From: Streptomyces longhuiensis
Lineage (GTDB): Bacteria > Actinomycetota > Actinomycetes > Streptomycetales > Streptomycetaceae
NCBI RefSeq assembly: GCF_020616555.1
Contig: NZ_CP085173.1
Span: forward strand, 8,510,001 to 8,574,000
Direction: 5' to 3'
DNA: 64,000 nt
Shown here: positions 33,141 through 42,091 of the stretch, one piece after another
Numbering within the stretch: the first letter of the stretch is position 1
Layout: each line of letters begins with the position of its first letter
The notes under the pieces: generated by a model
The model's database searches: none
The model's input: the letters and a program-made list of their open reading frames with translations, nothing else
What the model was told of the DNA's origin: nothing
Made by a program: the position numbers and the translations under genes

Positions 33141-33306
33141 CCGGCTCTCCCGTTCCCGACAAGACGATTCCGTGGCTGTCCGAGGTACCTGTGCGACAGA
33201 GCGTTCACCCCATGCTCTCCCGAGATGCCTCTTCCCAGCGACGTGTCCGCATACTAATTTGTAAAGTGCCATGACGAAATAGGCGTGACTGGCGAGGAGC
33301 CGCGAC
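33141..33306. promoter_or_regulatory. Divergent xylB-xylA control region with an AT-rich core
   Basis: A 166-base region between the two sugar genes. The segment 33250-33285 is clearly AT-rich for this genome and contains CATACTAATTTGTAAAGT, including a TAAAGT -10-like hexamer facing xylA and TAGTAT facing xylB. Both promoters and the ROK operator are expected here; the exact operator is not resolved. GAGGAG lies seven bases before the xylA ATG. Confidence 0.6.
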
Positions 33307-34473
33307 ATGACGTACCGACCCACCCCCGACGACAAGTTCAGCTTCGGCCTGTGGACGGTCGGCTGGCAGGGACGCGACCCGTTCGGTGACGCGACCCGTG
33401 CCGCGCTCGACCCGGCCGAGTCCGTGCGGCGCCTGGCCGACCTCGGCGCGTACGGGGTGACGTTCCACGACGACGACCTGATCCCCTTCGGGGCCTCGGA
33501 CACCGAGCGCGAGTCACACGTCAAGCGCTTCCGCCAGGCCCTCGACGCCACCGGACTGATCGTCCCGATGGCCACCACGAACCTCTTCACGCACCCCGTC
33601 TTCAAGGACGGCGCGTTCACCGCGAACGACCGTGACGTGCGCCGGTACGCCCTGCGCAAGACCATCCGCAACATCGATCTCGCCGTCGAGCTCGGCGCGA
33701 AGACGTATGTCGCCTGGGGCGGCCGCGAGGGCGCCGAGTCGGGCGCGGCCAAGGACGTACGGGCCGCCCTCGACCGGATGAAGGAGGCCTTCGACCTGCT
33801 CGGCGAGTACGTCGTTCAGCAGGGCTACGACCTGAAGTTCGCGATCGAGCCGAAGCCGAACGAGCCGCGCGGCGACATCCTCCTGCCCACCGTCGGCCAT
33901 GCCCTCGCGTTCATCGAGCGCCTGGAGCGGCCCGAGATGTACGGCGTGAACCCTGAGGTGGGCCACGAGCAGATGGCCGGGCTCAACTTCCCGCACGGCA
34001 TCGCCCAGGCCCTGTGGGCGGGCAAGCTCTTCCACATCGACCTCAACGGCCAGACGGGCATCAAGTACGACCAGGACCTCCGCTTCGGCGCGGGCGACCT
34101 GCGCTCGGCGTTCTGGCTGGTCGACCTGCTGGAGAGCGCCGGGTACGAGGGGCCGCGGCACTTCGACTTCAAGCCGCCGCGCACGGAGGACTACGACGGA
34201 GTGTGGGCGTCGGCCGAGGGCTGCATGCGCAACTACCTGATCCTGCGCGAGCGTGCGGCCGCGTTCCGCGCCGACCCGGAGGTCCAGGAGGCGCTGCGCG
34301 CCTCGCGGCTCGACGAGCTGGTGCAGCCCACCGCCGCCGACGGCCTGTCGGGGCTGCTCGCCGACGAGTCCGCCTTCGAGGGCTTCGACGTGGAGGCGGC
34401 CGCCGCCCGCGGCATGGCCTTCGAGCGCCTCGACCAGCTGGCGATGGACCACCTGCTGGCGGCCCGCGGCTGA
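33307..34473 (+). CDS. xylA: Xylose isomerase
   Basis: A 388-residue TIM-barrel metal enzyme converting D-xylose to D-xylulose (also glucose to fructose). Active-site blocks are [12 protein letters not shown] (catalytic His), [12 protein letters not shown] (Lys and metal ligands), [11 protein letters not shown] and [19 protein letters not shown]. Length and sequence match the class I Streptomyces enzyme closely. It is divergent from xylB, with a strong hairpin after the stop. Confidence 0.98.
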   Translation: MTYRPTPDDKFSFGLWTVGWQGRDPFGDATRAALDPAESVRRLADLGAYGVTFHDDDLIPFGASDTERESHVKRFRQALDATGLIVPMATTNLFTHPVFKDGAFTANDRDVRRYALRKTIRNIDLAVELGAKTYVAWGGREGAESGAAKDVRAALDRMKEAFDLLGEYVVQQGYDLKFAIEPKPNEPRGDILLPTVGHALAFIERLERPEMYGVNPEVGHEQMAGLNFPHGIAQALWAGKLFHIDLNGQTGIKYDQDLRFGAGDLRSAFWLVDLLESAGYEGPRHFDFKPPRTEDYDGVWASAEGCMRNYLILRERAAAFRADPEVQEALRASRLDELVQPTAADGLSGLLADESAFEGFDVEAAAARGMAFERLDQLAMDHLLAARG

Positions 34474-34494
34474 CCGTCACGCGCGCGTAGCGCC

Positions 34495-34534
34495 CGGTTC
34501 GGCCCCCGCCCGCTCCCGCGCGGGGGCCGAACCG
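34495..34534. terminator. Terminator hairpin after xylA
   Basis: A perfect 15-bp stem (34495-34509 with 34520-34534) and 10-base loop start 22 bases after the xylA stop. Confidence 0.85.
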
Positions 34535-34659
34535 TGCCAGAACGGGCCTCAGCCGCTGACGCCCGGACGGCGCACCGGGCCGCGCGTGGCCTCTGTGATA
34601 CTTCGGCGATGGACATGTGCACGACGGAGTACGCGGAACGGCCTGGTCAGGAGGGTCTC

Positions 34660-35151
34660 GTGGGATTCCGGCCGCCCCGTCTCCGGTGGGAGCTGAGGGC
34701 TGCCGGGCCCGCCGACGTGGAGCCGATCGCCGAGCTGCGCGCCGTGGTCATGCGACCGGACCTCGTGCGCCTCGGCCGCTACGACGAGCACCGAGTCCGC
34801 CAGCGGTTGCGCGACACCTTCTCCGAGCTGCACACCTCCGTCGTCCTGGCCGAAGGTGCGTTCGCCGGCAGCGTCACGATGCGCCCGGCGCCGTCCGGGG
34901 GCCAGTGGATCGAGCACTTCTACCTCGCCCCGGAACACCAGGGCCGAGGCCTCGGCACGGCCGTCCTGCGCGCACTGCTCGACCGCGCCGACGCAGCGGG
35001 TGAGACCGTACGCCTGGACGTCATCCAGGGCAGCGCGGCCCGCCGCCTCTACGAGCGTCACGGGTTCACCGTCGAATCGGAGGACCCGATCGACGTGTTC
35101 ATGGTGCGCACGCCGCGCGACGGAAACGGAGACGGCACGGCCCGGCCGTAG
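34660..35151 (+). CDS. GNAT-family N-acetyltransferase
   Basis: About 163 residues with the GNAT acetyl-CoA site (EHFYLAPEHQGRGLGTAVLRALL) and the late motif SAARRLYERHGFTVESEDP. The substrate is unknown. GTG 34660 has AGGAGGG four bases upstream; an ATG at 34609 is in frame without a ribosome site. It stands alone after xylA. Confidence 0.85.
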   Translation: MGFRPPRLRWELRAAGPADVEPIAELRAVVMRPDLVRLGRYDEHRVRQRLRDTFSELHTSVVLAEGAFAGSVTMRPAPSGGQWIEHFYLAPEHQGRGLGTAVLRALLDRADAAGETVRLDVIQGSAARRLYERHGFTVESEDPIDVFMVRTPRDGNGDGTARP

Positions 35152-35158
35152 GCGCGGG

Positions 35159-35563
35159 TCAACAGGACCGGGCGATCAAGTCGTCACTCCCGGGACCGAG
35201 AAGGTACGGCAAGAGACGCTGCAGAGCCCCCGTGTGCCGGCCTACCCGCTTCAGGGTCGACCGGCGATTGGGGGCCTGCCCGGGTACGTCCTGGGCCGGC
35301 CCGCAGCCTGCAGCGACGTACAAATCGTCCAGCCAGGCCGTCCGGCCCTCCGCGCCGTCCGGTCCAAGGGCGCTCACACCTGTCACCACTCCGGGTTCGT
35401 GGCCGTTGAGGAACCAGGAGTCGACCACGAGTCCGGGCCTCCGGAAGCGCAGCCCGTTGTCCGTCGCCTCGGGCCCCGTGAACCCGGCGTTCTCGACCAG
35501 GAACGAGAAGGCCTGCGCTGCCTGGGTGCAGAACTCCTCGAACAGACTCGGTCTCTTGCCCAT
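35159..35563 (-). CDS. Small conserved-looking hypothetical protein
   Basis: A 134-residue soluble protein with no family I recognise. It opens MGKRPSLFEEFCTQAAQAFS, has a FLVENAGFTGP segment, a DSWFLNGHEP beta-like stretch and a WLDDLYVAAGCGPAQDVPG motif. Third-position GC bias and the absence of any competing frame support coding. No signal peptide or membrane segment is visible. It converges on the GNAT gene (8 bases apart). Confidence 0.65.
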   Translation of the reverse strand: MGKRPSLFEEFCTQAAQAFSFLVENAGFTGPEATDNGLRFRRPGLVVDSWFLNGHEPGVVTGVSALGPDGAEGRTAWLDDLYVAAGCGPAQDVPGQAPNRRSTLKRVGRHTGALQRLLPYLLGPGSDDLIARSC

Positions 35564-35751
35564 GGCCCGATGCCCCCTGTGCCGATACCGCGTACCGACG
35601 GCCTCCGAACGCCCGTACCTTAGCGGGCGGTCTACCCAGCCACCGGTTCAGCGCATCCCGGCCGGATCCGCGTGCTGATCCGGCAAGCGGCGCAAGGGAG
35701 CTGCTCGTCCCGGGCGCCCGAAGTTCGGCGCCATCAGCTCGGCGTCGGCCG

Positions 35752-37146
35752 CTACGCCCCCACCCACACCGTGGTCATGTTGCAGAACTCGCGGATTCCG
35801 TGGGCGGAGAGTTCTCGGCCGTAGCCGGAGCGCTTGATGCCGCCGAAGGGGAAGGCCGGGTGGGAGGCGGTCATTCCGTTCACGTAGACGCCGCCCGCCT
35901 CGATGTCGCGGGCGAAGCGGTCGATCTCCGCCGCGTCGTGTGTCCAGACGTTGGAACTCAGCCCGAACGGTGAGTCGTTGGCGAGGGTCACGGCCTCGTC
36001 CAGGTCACCGACGCGGTACAGCGTGGCGACCGGGCCGAAGGTCTCCTCGCGGTGGATGCGCATGTCCTGCGTGATGTCGGCGATGACCGTCGGCTCGTAG
36101 TACCAGCCGCTCTTGGCGTACGCCTCCGGACGCTGCCCGCCGCACAGCACCGTCGCGCCGCACTCCACGGCGTCGTCCACGAGTTCCTCGAGGTCGGCGC
36201 GGCCCTGCTCGCTGGCGAGCGGCCCGACGTCCGTGTTCTCGTCCATCGGGTCGCCGACCCGCAGGGCCCGCATCCCGGAGACGAACAGCTCGGCGAACTC
36301 GTCGTAGACGTCCGTGTGCACGATGAACCGCTTCGCCGCGATGCAGGACTGCCCGTTGTTCTGCGCCCGGGCCGTCACCGCGACCTTCGCCGCCTTCGCC
36401 ACGTCGGCCGACGGCATCACGACGAACGGGTCGCTGCCGCCCAGCTCCAGGACCGTCTTCTTGACCTCGTCGCCCGCGATCGAGGCGACGGAACGCCCCG
36501 CCGGCTCGCTACCGGTCAGCGTCGCCGCCACGACCCGCTCGTCCCGCAGCACCCCCTCGACCGCGCGGGAACCGATGAGCAGCGTCTGGAAGCACCCGTC
36601 CGGGAACCCGGCCCTGCGAAACAGGTCCTGGAGGTACAGCGCGGTCTGCGGCACGTTCGACGCGTGCTTGAGCAGTCCTACGTTGCCTGCCATCAGGGCC
36701 GGCGCGGCGAACCGTACGACCTGCCACAGCGGGAAGTTCCACGGCATCACGGCGAGGACGATGCCCAGCGGCCGGTAGCGCACATGGGCGCTGACCGCGC
36801 CGGAATCCTCCACGTCCCGGGCCGAGGGGTGCTCGTCGGCGAGGAGCTCCTGGGCGTGCTCCGCGTACCAGCGCATCGCCTTCGCGCACTTCGCGGCCTC
36901 CGCGCGGGCCGCCACGACGGGCTTGCCCATCTCGGTGGTCATGACGCGCGCGATGTCGTCACGGTCCGCGTCGAGCAGGTCGGCGGCGGTCTGGAGCAGC
37001 CGGGCCCGTTCGAAGAACGTGGTGGTGCGGTACGTGCGGAACGTGCCGGCGGCGAGGAGGAGCCGGTGCTCGATCTCCTCGTCGGTCAGGGCGTCGTACG
37101 TCTTGAGCGTTTCGCCGTTCGCGGGATTGACCGTCGCGATGGGCAT
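35752..37146 (-). CDS. gabD: NAD(P)-dependent succinate-semialdehyde dehydrogenase-type enzyme
   Basis: A 464-residue aldehyde dehydrogenase of the GabD/Sad branch. The general base Glu is in TVLELGGSDPFVV and the catalytic Cys in QNNGQSCIAAKRF. VMPWNFPLWQVVRFAAPALMAGN and FPFGGIKRSGYGRELS fit succinate-semialdehyde dehydrogenases, the last step of GABA degradation. AGGAGG precedes the ATG by nine bases. It stands alone, so the physiological substrate is not proved. Confidence 0.9.
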   Translation of the reverse strand: MPIATVNPANGETLKTYDALTDEEIEHRLLLAAGTFRTYRTTTFFERARLLQTAADLLDADRDDIARVMTTEMGKPVVAARAEAAKCAKAMRWYAEHAQELLADEHPSARDVEDSGAVSAHVRYRPLGIVLAVMPWNFPLWQVVRFAAPALMAGNVGLLKHASNVPQTALYLQDLFRRAGFPDGCFQTLLIGSRAVEGVLRDERVVAATLTGSEPAGRSVASIAGDEVKKTVLELGGSDPFVVMPSADVAKAAKVAVTARAQNNGQSCIAAKRFIVHTDVYDEFAELFVSGMRALRVGDPMDENTDVGPLASEQGRADLEELVDDAVECGATVLCGGQRPEAYAKSGWYYEPTVIADITQDMRIHREETFGPVATLYRVGDLDEAVTLANDSPFGLSSNVWTHDAAEIDRFARDIEAGGVYVNGMTASHPAFPFGGIKRSGYGRELSAHGIREFCNMTTVWVGA

Positions 37147-37237
37147 GGGGGTGACCTCCTCTGCGCGGTGCTTCGACCTTCCCGCGTCACGTCGCGCCGC
37201 GCAACGCGGACGGGCCGTGTACCCGGTGGCGCGGGCG

Positions 37238-37702
37238 TCAGACGTGCTCGGCCAGCCGGTCGAGGAAGACGGCCTGCGCCTGCACGACGAGGGACCGCCC
37301 CGCGTCGAGCCCGAGCCAGGCCGCGCGGTCCAGCTCGGGGAAATCGGCCATGCGCCCCGAGCCCTTCGGCCACTCCATCGTGAACGTGCCGGGCACGAAG
37401 CCGTCCAGGTCGAGGTCACCCTCCACGGCCCACACGGTGACGTGCTTGCCGCCGGACTGCACGGTGTCGCCGAGCGGCACCGGCGTGCCGTCCGGCGGGG
37501 CAAGACCCAGCTCCTCCTGGAACTCCCTGCGCGCCGCCGCCCACGGCTCCTCGTCGTCCCCGTACTCGCCCTTCGGCACGGTCCACGCCCCGGCGTCGCG
37601 CCGTTCCCAGAACGGGCCGCCCATGTGTCCGAGCAGCACCTCGGTACCGGCGGCCGTGCGCCGGAACAGGAGCAGGCCCGCGCTCTGCTTCTTGTACGCC
37701 AT
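37238..37702 (-). CDS. Nudix hydrolase
   Basis: A 154-residue protein with a perfect Nudix box, from GEYGDDEE to REFQEELGL, around residues 47-69. The family hydrolyses nucleoside diphosphate-linked compounds; the KKQSAGLLLFRR opening matches a small actinobacterial subgroup. No stop codon separates it from an upstream MFS remnant, so a longer in-frame reading is possible, but ATG 37702 begins the conserved domain. Confidence 0.92.
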   Translation of the reverse strand: MAYKKQSAGLLLFRRTAAGTEVLLGHMGGPFWERRDAGAWTVPKGEYGDDEEPWAAARREFQEELGLAPPDGTPVPLGDTVQSGGKHVTVWAVEGDLDLDGFVPGTFTMEWPKGSGRMADFPELDRAAWLGLDAGRSLVVQAQAVFLDRLAEHV

Positions 37703-37714
37703 GGGACCAGTGTC

Positions 37715-37990
37715 CGCGCGCCACATGTGAACGGCGCCCTCCGCGCGGCCCTCCGAGTGCTGCGAGGGGACGCCGCGCCGGTAGAGCGCGAACGTCACGA
37801 CGAGGCCGACCTCGAAGAACAGTGCCGGCCACCAGTACGCGATCGAGTAGCTCTCCGTGGCCGCCTGTGCCTGGGCCTGCGGACCGGGCTGCCGGCCGAC
37901 CAGAGAGCTCGCCGCCGCGCTCGTGGCCGGCGTGTTGAGCAGGGCCGTCCCGATCGGACCGCCCACCTGCCGGCTGGTGTTGACCATGGG
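37715..37990 (-). pseudogene. C-terminal remnant of a DHA2-type MFS transporter
   Basis: About 90 codons read as the end of an EmrB/QacA-like exporter: MVNTSRQVGGPIGTALLN, then a last membrane helix (SIAYWWPALFFEVGLVVTFA) and a basic tail RRGVP. The upstream twelve or so helices are absent; the sequence just before is low-complexity. The remnant has lost its own stop and runs in frame into the Nudix gene. It is a decayed gene or recombination scar. Confidence 0.75.
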
Positions 37991-38145
37991 TGGCGCGGAA
38001 GCGGTGGTGGACGCAGGTGGTGGAACGGGGCGGGCGATCCATGGTGCCTCCAGAAGACCCCCAGGTCTCTGACGCCCCGCCCCACGCCGATGGCACCCGT
38101 ACCGGGCGGCGACCTGGATGGTCGACGCCCGGGTGGGTGACCGGA

Positions 38146-39438
38146 TCAGGACGAGGAGTTCGAGGCCCGCCCGGACGTGCCCTGCGCCTCCGCCTCGGGG
38201 CCGACCGGCTCCTGCGCGTCCCGCGGCGCGGGCACGATCCCCGTACCGGCGGTGACCGCCACGGCCGGTGCGTCGCCGCGGTGCCGCCACCGCGAGACGC
38301 GCATCGCGACGGGCTCGGTGAAGCGCGCCGTCAGCGGTCCGACGATGACGAGGATCAGGACGTACGCGGTCGCCAGTGGGCCGAGCCTGGGCTCGATGCC
38401 GGCCGTGACCGCGAGGCCCGCGATGACGATGGAGAACTCGCCGCGCGCCACGAGGGCGCCGCCCGCGCGCCAGCGGCCCTTGACGGAGATCTTCGCCCGC
38501 CGCGCCGCCCAGTAGCCCGTCGCGATCTTCGTGCAGGCCGTGACGACCGCGAGAGCGAGCGCCGGAAGCAGGACCGGCGGAATGCTCGCCGGGTCGGTGT
38601 GCAGCCCGAAGAAGACGAAGAACACGGCGGCGAACAGGTCGCGCAGCGGCAGCAGCAGCGAGTGGGCGCCCTCGGCGACCTCACCGGACAGGGCGATGCC
38701 GACGAGGAACGCGCCGACGGCAGCCGACACCTGGAGCTGCTGCGCGATCCCGGCGACCAGGATCGTCAGACCGAGCACCACCAGGAGCAGCTTCTCCGGG
38801 TCGTCGCTGGAGACGAACCGGGAGATGAGCCGCCCGTAGCGCACGGCGAGGAACAGGACGAGGCCCGCCGCTCCGAGCGCGATGGCCAGCGTGACACCGC
38901 CCGCCGCCCAGCCGACCCCGGCGAGCAGAGCCGTGATGATCGGCAGATAGACGGCCATCGCCAGGTCTTCGAGGACGAGGATGCTGAGGATCACCGGGGT
39001 CTCCCGGTTGCCGACCCGGCCGAGGTCGCCGAGCACCTTGGCGATCACACCCGACGACGAGATCCAGGTGACACCGGCGAGGACGACGGCGGCCACCGGG
39101 CCCCAGCCCATGAGCAGCGCTGCCACGGCGCCGGGCAGCGCGTTGAACGCGCAGTCGACGAGGCCCGCCGGGTACTGCGTCTTGAGGTTGCTGACGAGAT
39201 CGCTGGCCGTGTACTCCAGGCCCAGCATCAGCAGCAGCAGGATGACGCCGATCTCGGCGCCGATGGCCACGAACTCCTCGCTCGCCCCGAGCGGCAGCAG
39301 CCCGCCCTCGCCGAACGCGAGCCCCGCAAGCAGATAGAGGGGGATGGGTGAGAACCGGAACCGCCCGGCGAATCTGCCCAGCAGGCCGAGCGCGAGGATG
39401 ATCGCCCCGAACTCGATGAGGAACACCGCGGAGTGCAT
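38146..39438 (-). CDS. Cation:proton antiporter membrane subunit (CPA2, KhtU-like)
   Basis: A 430-residue integral membrane protein with about twelve helices and the CPA2 fold. It includes GRFRFSPIPLYLLAGLAFGEGG, the discontinuous-helix stretch GVTWISSSGVIAKVLGDLG and the SAAVGAFLVGIALSG block. A 45-residue acidic, Ser-rich tail follows. It lies four bases after a TrkA-C regulatory protein, the KhtTU arrangement for K+/H+ exchange. Ion choice (K+ or Na+) is inferred from the pairing. Confidence 0.9.
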   Translation of the reverse strand: MHSAVFLIEFGAIILALGLLGRFAGRFRFSPIPLYLLAGLAFGEGGLLPLGASEEFVAIGAEIGVILLLLMLGLEYTASDLVSNLKTQYPAGLVDCAFNALPGAVAALLMGWGPVAAVVLAGVTWISSSGVIAKVLGDLGRVGNRETPVILSILVLEDLAMAVYLPIITALLAGVGWAAGGVTLAIALGAAGLVLFLAVRYGRLISRFVSSDDPEKLLLVVLGLTILVAGIAQQLQVSAAVGAFLVGIALSGEVAEGAHSLLLPLRDLFAAVFFVFFGLHTDPASIPPVLLPALALAVVTACTKIATGYWAARRAKISVKGRWRAGGALVARGEFSIVIAGLAVTAGIEPRLGPLATAYVLILVIVGPLTARFTEPVAMRVSRWRHRGDAPAVAVTAGTGIVPAPRDAQEPVGPEAEAQGTSGRASNSSS

Positions 39439-39442
39439 CCGA

Positions 39443-39928
39443 TCACTCCCTTCCCAGTATCGTCGCCGCCGCTTCCACGCCCTCGCGGGTGCCGATGACG
39501 ATCACGGTGTCCCCGCCGGCGAGCCGGAAGTCCGGGGTGGGTGACGGGATCGCCTCGGCGCGCCGCAGCACGGCCACGATCGAGGCGCCGGTCTCGGTCC
39601 GCAGCTGCGTCTCGCCGAGCACGCGCCCGTTCCAGTGCGAGGTCGCGCCGATCTCGATGCGCTCGGCGACCAGGCCCAGATCGGTGGTGTGCAGCAGGTT
39701 CGGACTGTGGTGGGACGGCATCAGCGCGTCGATCAGCGCGGCCGCCTCACCGGACGTCAGCTTCAGCGACAGGTCGCAGGCGTCCGGGTCGTCGGTCCGG
39801 TAGGCGCTCAGGGTGCGCCCGCCGTCCCGGTGCGCGACCACCGACACCTGGCGTCGGTCGCGGGTGGTCAGGTCGTACCGGAAGCCGATCCCCGGCAGTG
39901 GCGTGCGGCTCAGACGTGAAGCGGGCAC
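39443..39928 (-). CDS. TrkA-C-domain regulatory subunit of the antiporter (KhtT-like)
   Basis: A 161-residue cytoplasmic protein. The N-terminal half (LPGIGFRYDLTTRDRRQVSVVAHRDG) is typical of antiporter regulatory subunits. The C-terminal half is a TrkA-C domain with AERIEIGATSHWNGRVLGE and GGDTVIVIGTREGV, which bind nucleotide or cations and gate the transporter. GTG 39928 has GGGGAG four bases upstream. It is first gene of a two-gene operon. Confidence 0.9.
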   Translation of the reverse strand: MPASRLSRTPLPGIGFRYDLTTRDRRQVSVVAHRDGGRTLSAYRTDDPDACDLSLKLTSGEAAALIDALMPSHHSPNLLHTTDLGLVAERIEIGATSHWNGRVLGETQLRTETGASIVAVLRRAEAIPSPTPDFRLAGGDTVIVIGTREGVEAAATILGRE

Positions 39929-40034
39929 AGCTCTCCCCTTGTCCGTGCTTGTCCTGGATGATGCATGGCGCCTGCAAGTACAGGGTGCCTGTGTCACCCT
40001 ATCGGCCCCAATATTTGGCAAAGAAACGGTCTTG
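39929..40034 (-). promoter_or_regulatory. Promoter region of the antiporter operon
   Basis: Read on the minus strand, CTTTGC and TAGGGT hexamers are 16 bases apart within an AT-rich patch near 39996-40024. AGGGTG-N7-CACCCT (39982-40000) overlaps the presumed -10 and may be an operator. Confidence 0.45.
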
Positions 40035-41576
40035 TTACGAGGTCGCGTGCGCGGCGAGCACCGTCTCGACGGTGTCCGCGTCCTCGGCCGCCTTGTCCTC
40101 GCGGTAGCGCACGACGCGCGCGAAGCGGAGCGTGACGCCTGCCAGGTAGCGGGTGGACTTCTGCAGACCGTCGTAGGCGATCTCCACGACCAGCTCGGGC
40201 CGCACCGTGACGACGTGGCCGTCGTCGCTCAGGGCCAGCTCCCGCAGCCGTTCGGTCTGCCAGGCGAGCAGCGCGTCCGTGAGCCCCTTGAACGTCTTGC
40301 CCAGCATGGCGAAGGAGCCGTCCGGCCTGCGGGCGCCGAGGTGCAGGTTCGACAGCCTGCCCGTGCGCCGGCCGTGGCCCCACTCCGCCGCGAGCACCAC
40401 CAGGTCCAGCGTGTGCACGGGCTTCACCTTCAGCCAGGACGCGCCGCGCCGCCCCGCGCTGTACGGGGCGTCGAGCGCCTTCACGACGACGCCTTCATGG
40501 CCGCGCCGCAGGGTGTCGGCGAAGAACGCGTCGGCGGCCGCGCGGGCCGCCGCGTCCTCTCCGTCCGGTACGACGGCGTGGCGCACCCGCATCGCCTCCG
40601 GCACCAGCCGGGCGAGGCGTGCGTGGCGCTCGGCGAACGGCAGATCGAGCAGCTCGTCCCCGCCCGCGGACAAGGCGTCGAAGAACACCGGCACCACGGG
40701 AACGGACCCCGCGGCCGTCGCCACGTCCACTCGTGAACCCACGCGGCCCGCGATCTCCTGGAAGGGGCGCGGCCGCCTGTCCCCGTCCAGCGCGATGACC
40801 TCCCCGTCGAGGATGAAGCGGTCCCCGTCGAGCCCGGCCGCCGCGGCGGTGACCTCGGGCAGCCGGTCGGTGATGTCGTCGAGCGTGCGCGTGTAGACAC
40901 GTACGACGTCGCCGTCGCGGTGCACCTGCACGCGGATGCCGTCGAGCTTCTCCTCCACCGCGCATGCCCCGAGCTTGTCGACGGCCTCCCCGACCGAGGA
41001 CGCGCTGTGCGCCAGCATGGGGAACACCGGTCGCCCGACGGTCAGTCGGAATCGGCTCAGCGCGTCCGGGCCCTCGGCCAGCACGGACTGCGCCACCACC
41101 TGGAGCGACCCGGTCAGCATCACCGCGCGCCGCACCTCCTCCGGCGGCGCGCCGGTCGCCTGCGCCAGCCCCTCCAGGGCCACCGCGTCGAGCGCGCCCT
41201 GCCGCAGCTCACCGGTGAGCAGACCGAACAGGAACCGCTGCTCGTCCTCGGTCGCGGCGCCCATCAACTCCCCGACGAGACGACTCCGTTCGGCCTGCGA
41301 CCCCGCGCCGGCGACATCGCCGAGCGCGGTCAGCGCGGCGTCGACGTCCTGGACCGTCAGCCGGGGCTGCGTGGCGGGCTCCACCGGATCGCGCAGCACC
41401 CGCCACCCGACGCCGAGACGCCCCTGCGGGAGGCGTCCCGCCAGGTAGGGGATCACGATCGGTACGTCGTCGGGTTCCGCCGCCCGGAAGAGCTCGGCGA
41501 GCAGCGCGATCTTCCGCGACCGCGCCCTGGTGGCCGCGACCTCCTGGGACACCTGTGCGAGCCGGGAGAACAGCAT
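40035..41576 (-). CDS. ATP-dependent DNA ligase
   Basis: A 513-residue ligase of the archaeal/actinobacterial type I family. The AMP-accepting lysine is Lys210 in EEKLDGIRVQVH. The N-terminal DNA-binding helical domain spans about 1-180. Further nucleotidyl-transferase motifs are FILDGEVIALD, GHEGVVVKAL and SWLKVKP. It ends with an OB-fold. Such ligases accompany the NAD-dependent LigA in Streptomyces and act in repair. The ATG at 41576 lacks a strong ribosome site. Confidence 0.95.
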   Translation of the reverse strand: MLFSRLAQVSQEVAATRARSRKIALLAELFRAAEPDDVPIVIPYLAGRLPQGRLGVGWRVLRDPVEPATQPRLTVQDVDAALTALGDVAGAGSQAERSRLVGELMGAATEDEQRFLFGLLTGELRQGALDAVALEGLAQATGAPPEEVRRAVMLTGSLQVVAQSVLAEGPDALSRFRLTVGRPVFPMLAHSASSVGEAVDKLGACAVEEKLDGIRVQVHRDGDVVRVYTRTLDDITDRLPEVTAAAAGLDGDRFILDGEVIALDGDRRPRPFQEIAGRVGSRVDVATAAGSVPVVPVFFDALSAGGDELLDLPFAERHARLARLVPEAMRVRHAVVPDGEDAAARAAADAFFADTLRRGHEGVVVKALDAPYSAGRRGASWLKVKPVHTLDLVVLAAEWGHGRRTGRLSNLHLGARRPDGSFAMLGKTFKGLTDALLAWQTERLRELALSDDGHVVTVRPELVVEIAYDGLQKSTRYLAGVTLRFARVVRYREDKAAEDADTVETVLAAHATS

Positions 41577-41655
41577 GCAGCCATCGTGCACCGGGCCGCG
41601 GCGCGGCGCACGAGGGTGCGGGCACCCGCCGATAAACCGCACTTCCCATGGGATT

Positions 41656-41679
41656 CTCGAAGGGAACTCGCCCTTCGAG
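41656..41679. promoter_or_regulatory. Short hairpin upstream of the sulfur-gene promoter
   Basis: CTCGAAGGG-N6-CCCTTCGAG forms a 9-bp perfect stem (41656-41664 with 41671-41679), about 60 bases before the leader-peptide -35. It may insulate the ligase promoter from the sulfur operon or be an operator. Confidence 0.4.
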
Positions 41680-41737
41680 GTTTATCCCGGCCCATGGGGA
41701 AGGCTGTTCCGCGATGCGAGACCGGCGCGGAGATTTC

Positions 41738-41775
41738 TTGACTGGCCCGACTCGCCCCTGGTTGGATCGGTGGCA
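41738..41775 (+). promoter_or_regulatory. Leaderless promoter of the sulfonate/FMN-reductase operon
   Basis: TTGACT (41738-41743) and TTGGAT (41762-41767) are 18 bases apart. Seven bases after the -10 comes the A of the leader-peptide ATG (41775). The transcript should begin at or next to the start codon, giving a leaderless message. Confidence 0.8.
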
Positions 41776-41858
41776 TGAACACGAGACTGGACCTCACGCG
41801 GCGACGCCATGTCGATCTCGCGCGCGTTTCCAGCTCCTTCTGTTGTCGCGCCCACTGA
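41775..41858 (+). CDS. Actinobacterial cysteine-rich leader peptide
   Basis: A 27-codon frame. Its peptide carries the signature RRRHVDLARVSS followed a few residues later by adjacent Cys-Cys, then RAH and a stop. This is the form of the short polycysteine leader peptides found upstream of actinobacterial sulfur genes, which in mycobacteria act as cysteine-responsive attenuators through ribosome stalling. The A of the ATG lies seven bases after a -10 hexamer, so it is leaderless. It precedes the FMN reductase and alkanesulfonate monooxygenase genes, giving a cysteine-sensing control. Confidence 0.88.
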   Translation: MNTRLDLTRRRHVDLARVSSSFCCRAH

Positions 41859-42091
41859 CGGGTCTCCAGCGCCCCGGCCACCAGGCCGCCTCTCCGGCGA
41901 CCGGCGCCGTCGCACCTCCGCCGTGCCGATCGATCTCCGCACGGCTCCCCACCGCACTGAACCGCACCGTGTATTCGGTACGCCTTCGGCATGCGTGAAT
42001 TCCTGATTTCCGTACCCCTGCGTTTCCCGCGTTCCCGCCTTTCACGGTTTCCGCATTCCGCGTGCCGAATTCCAGCCCGAAGGGTCCCGTC
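41859..42091 (+). promoter_or_regulatory. Transcribed leader between the Cys peptide and the FMN reductase gene
   Basis: A 233-base untranslated stretch where attenuation would act. GCCGTGC-N12-GCACGGC (41920-41945) forms a stem. Further on, the top strand becomes pyrimidine-rich with repeated TTCCGC/TTCCCGC words. I cannot assign a definite terminator/antiterminator pair by eye. Confidence 0.55.
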
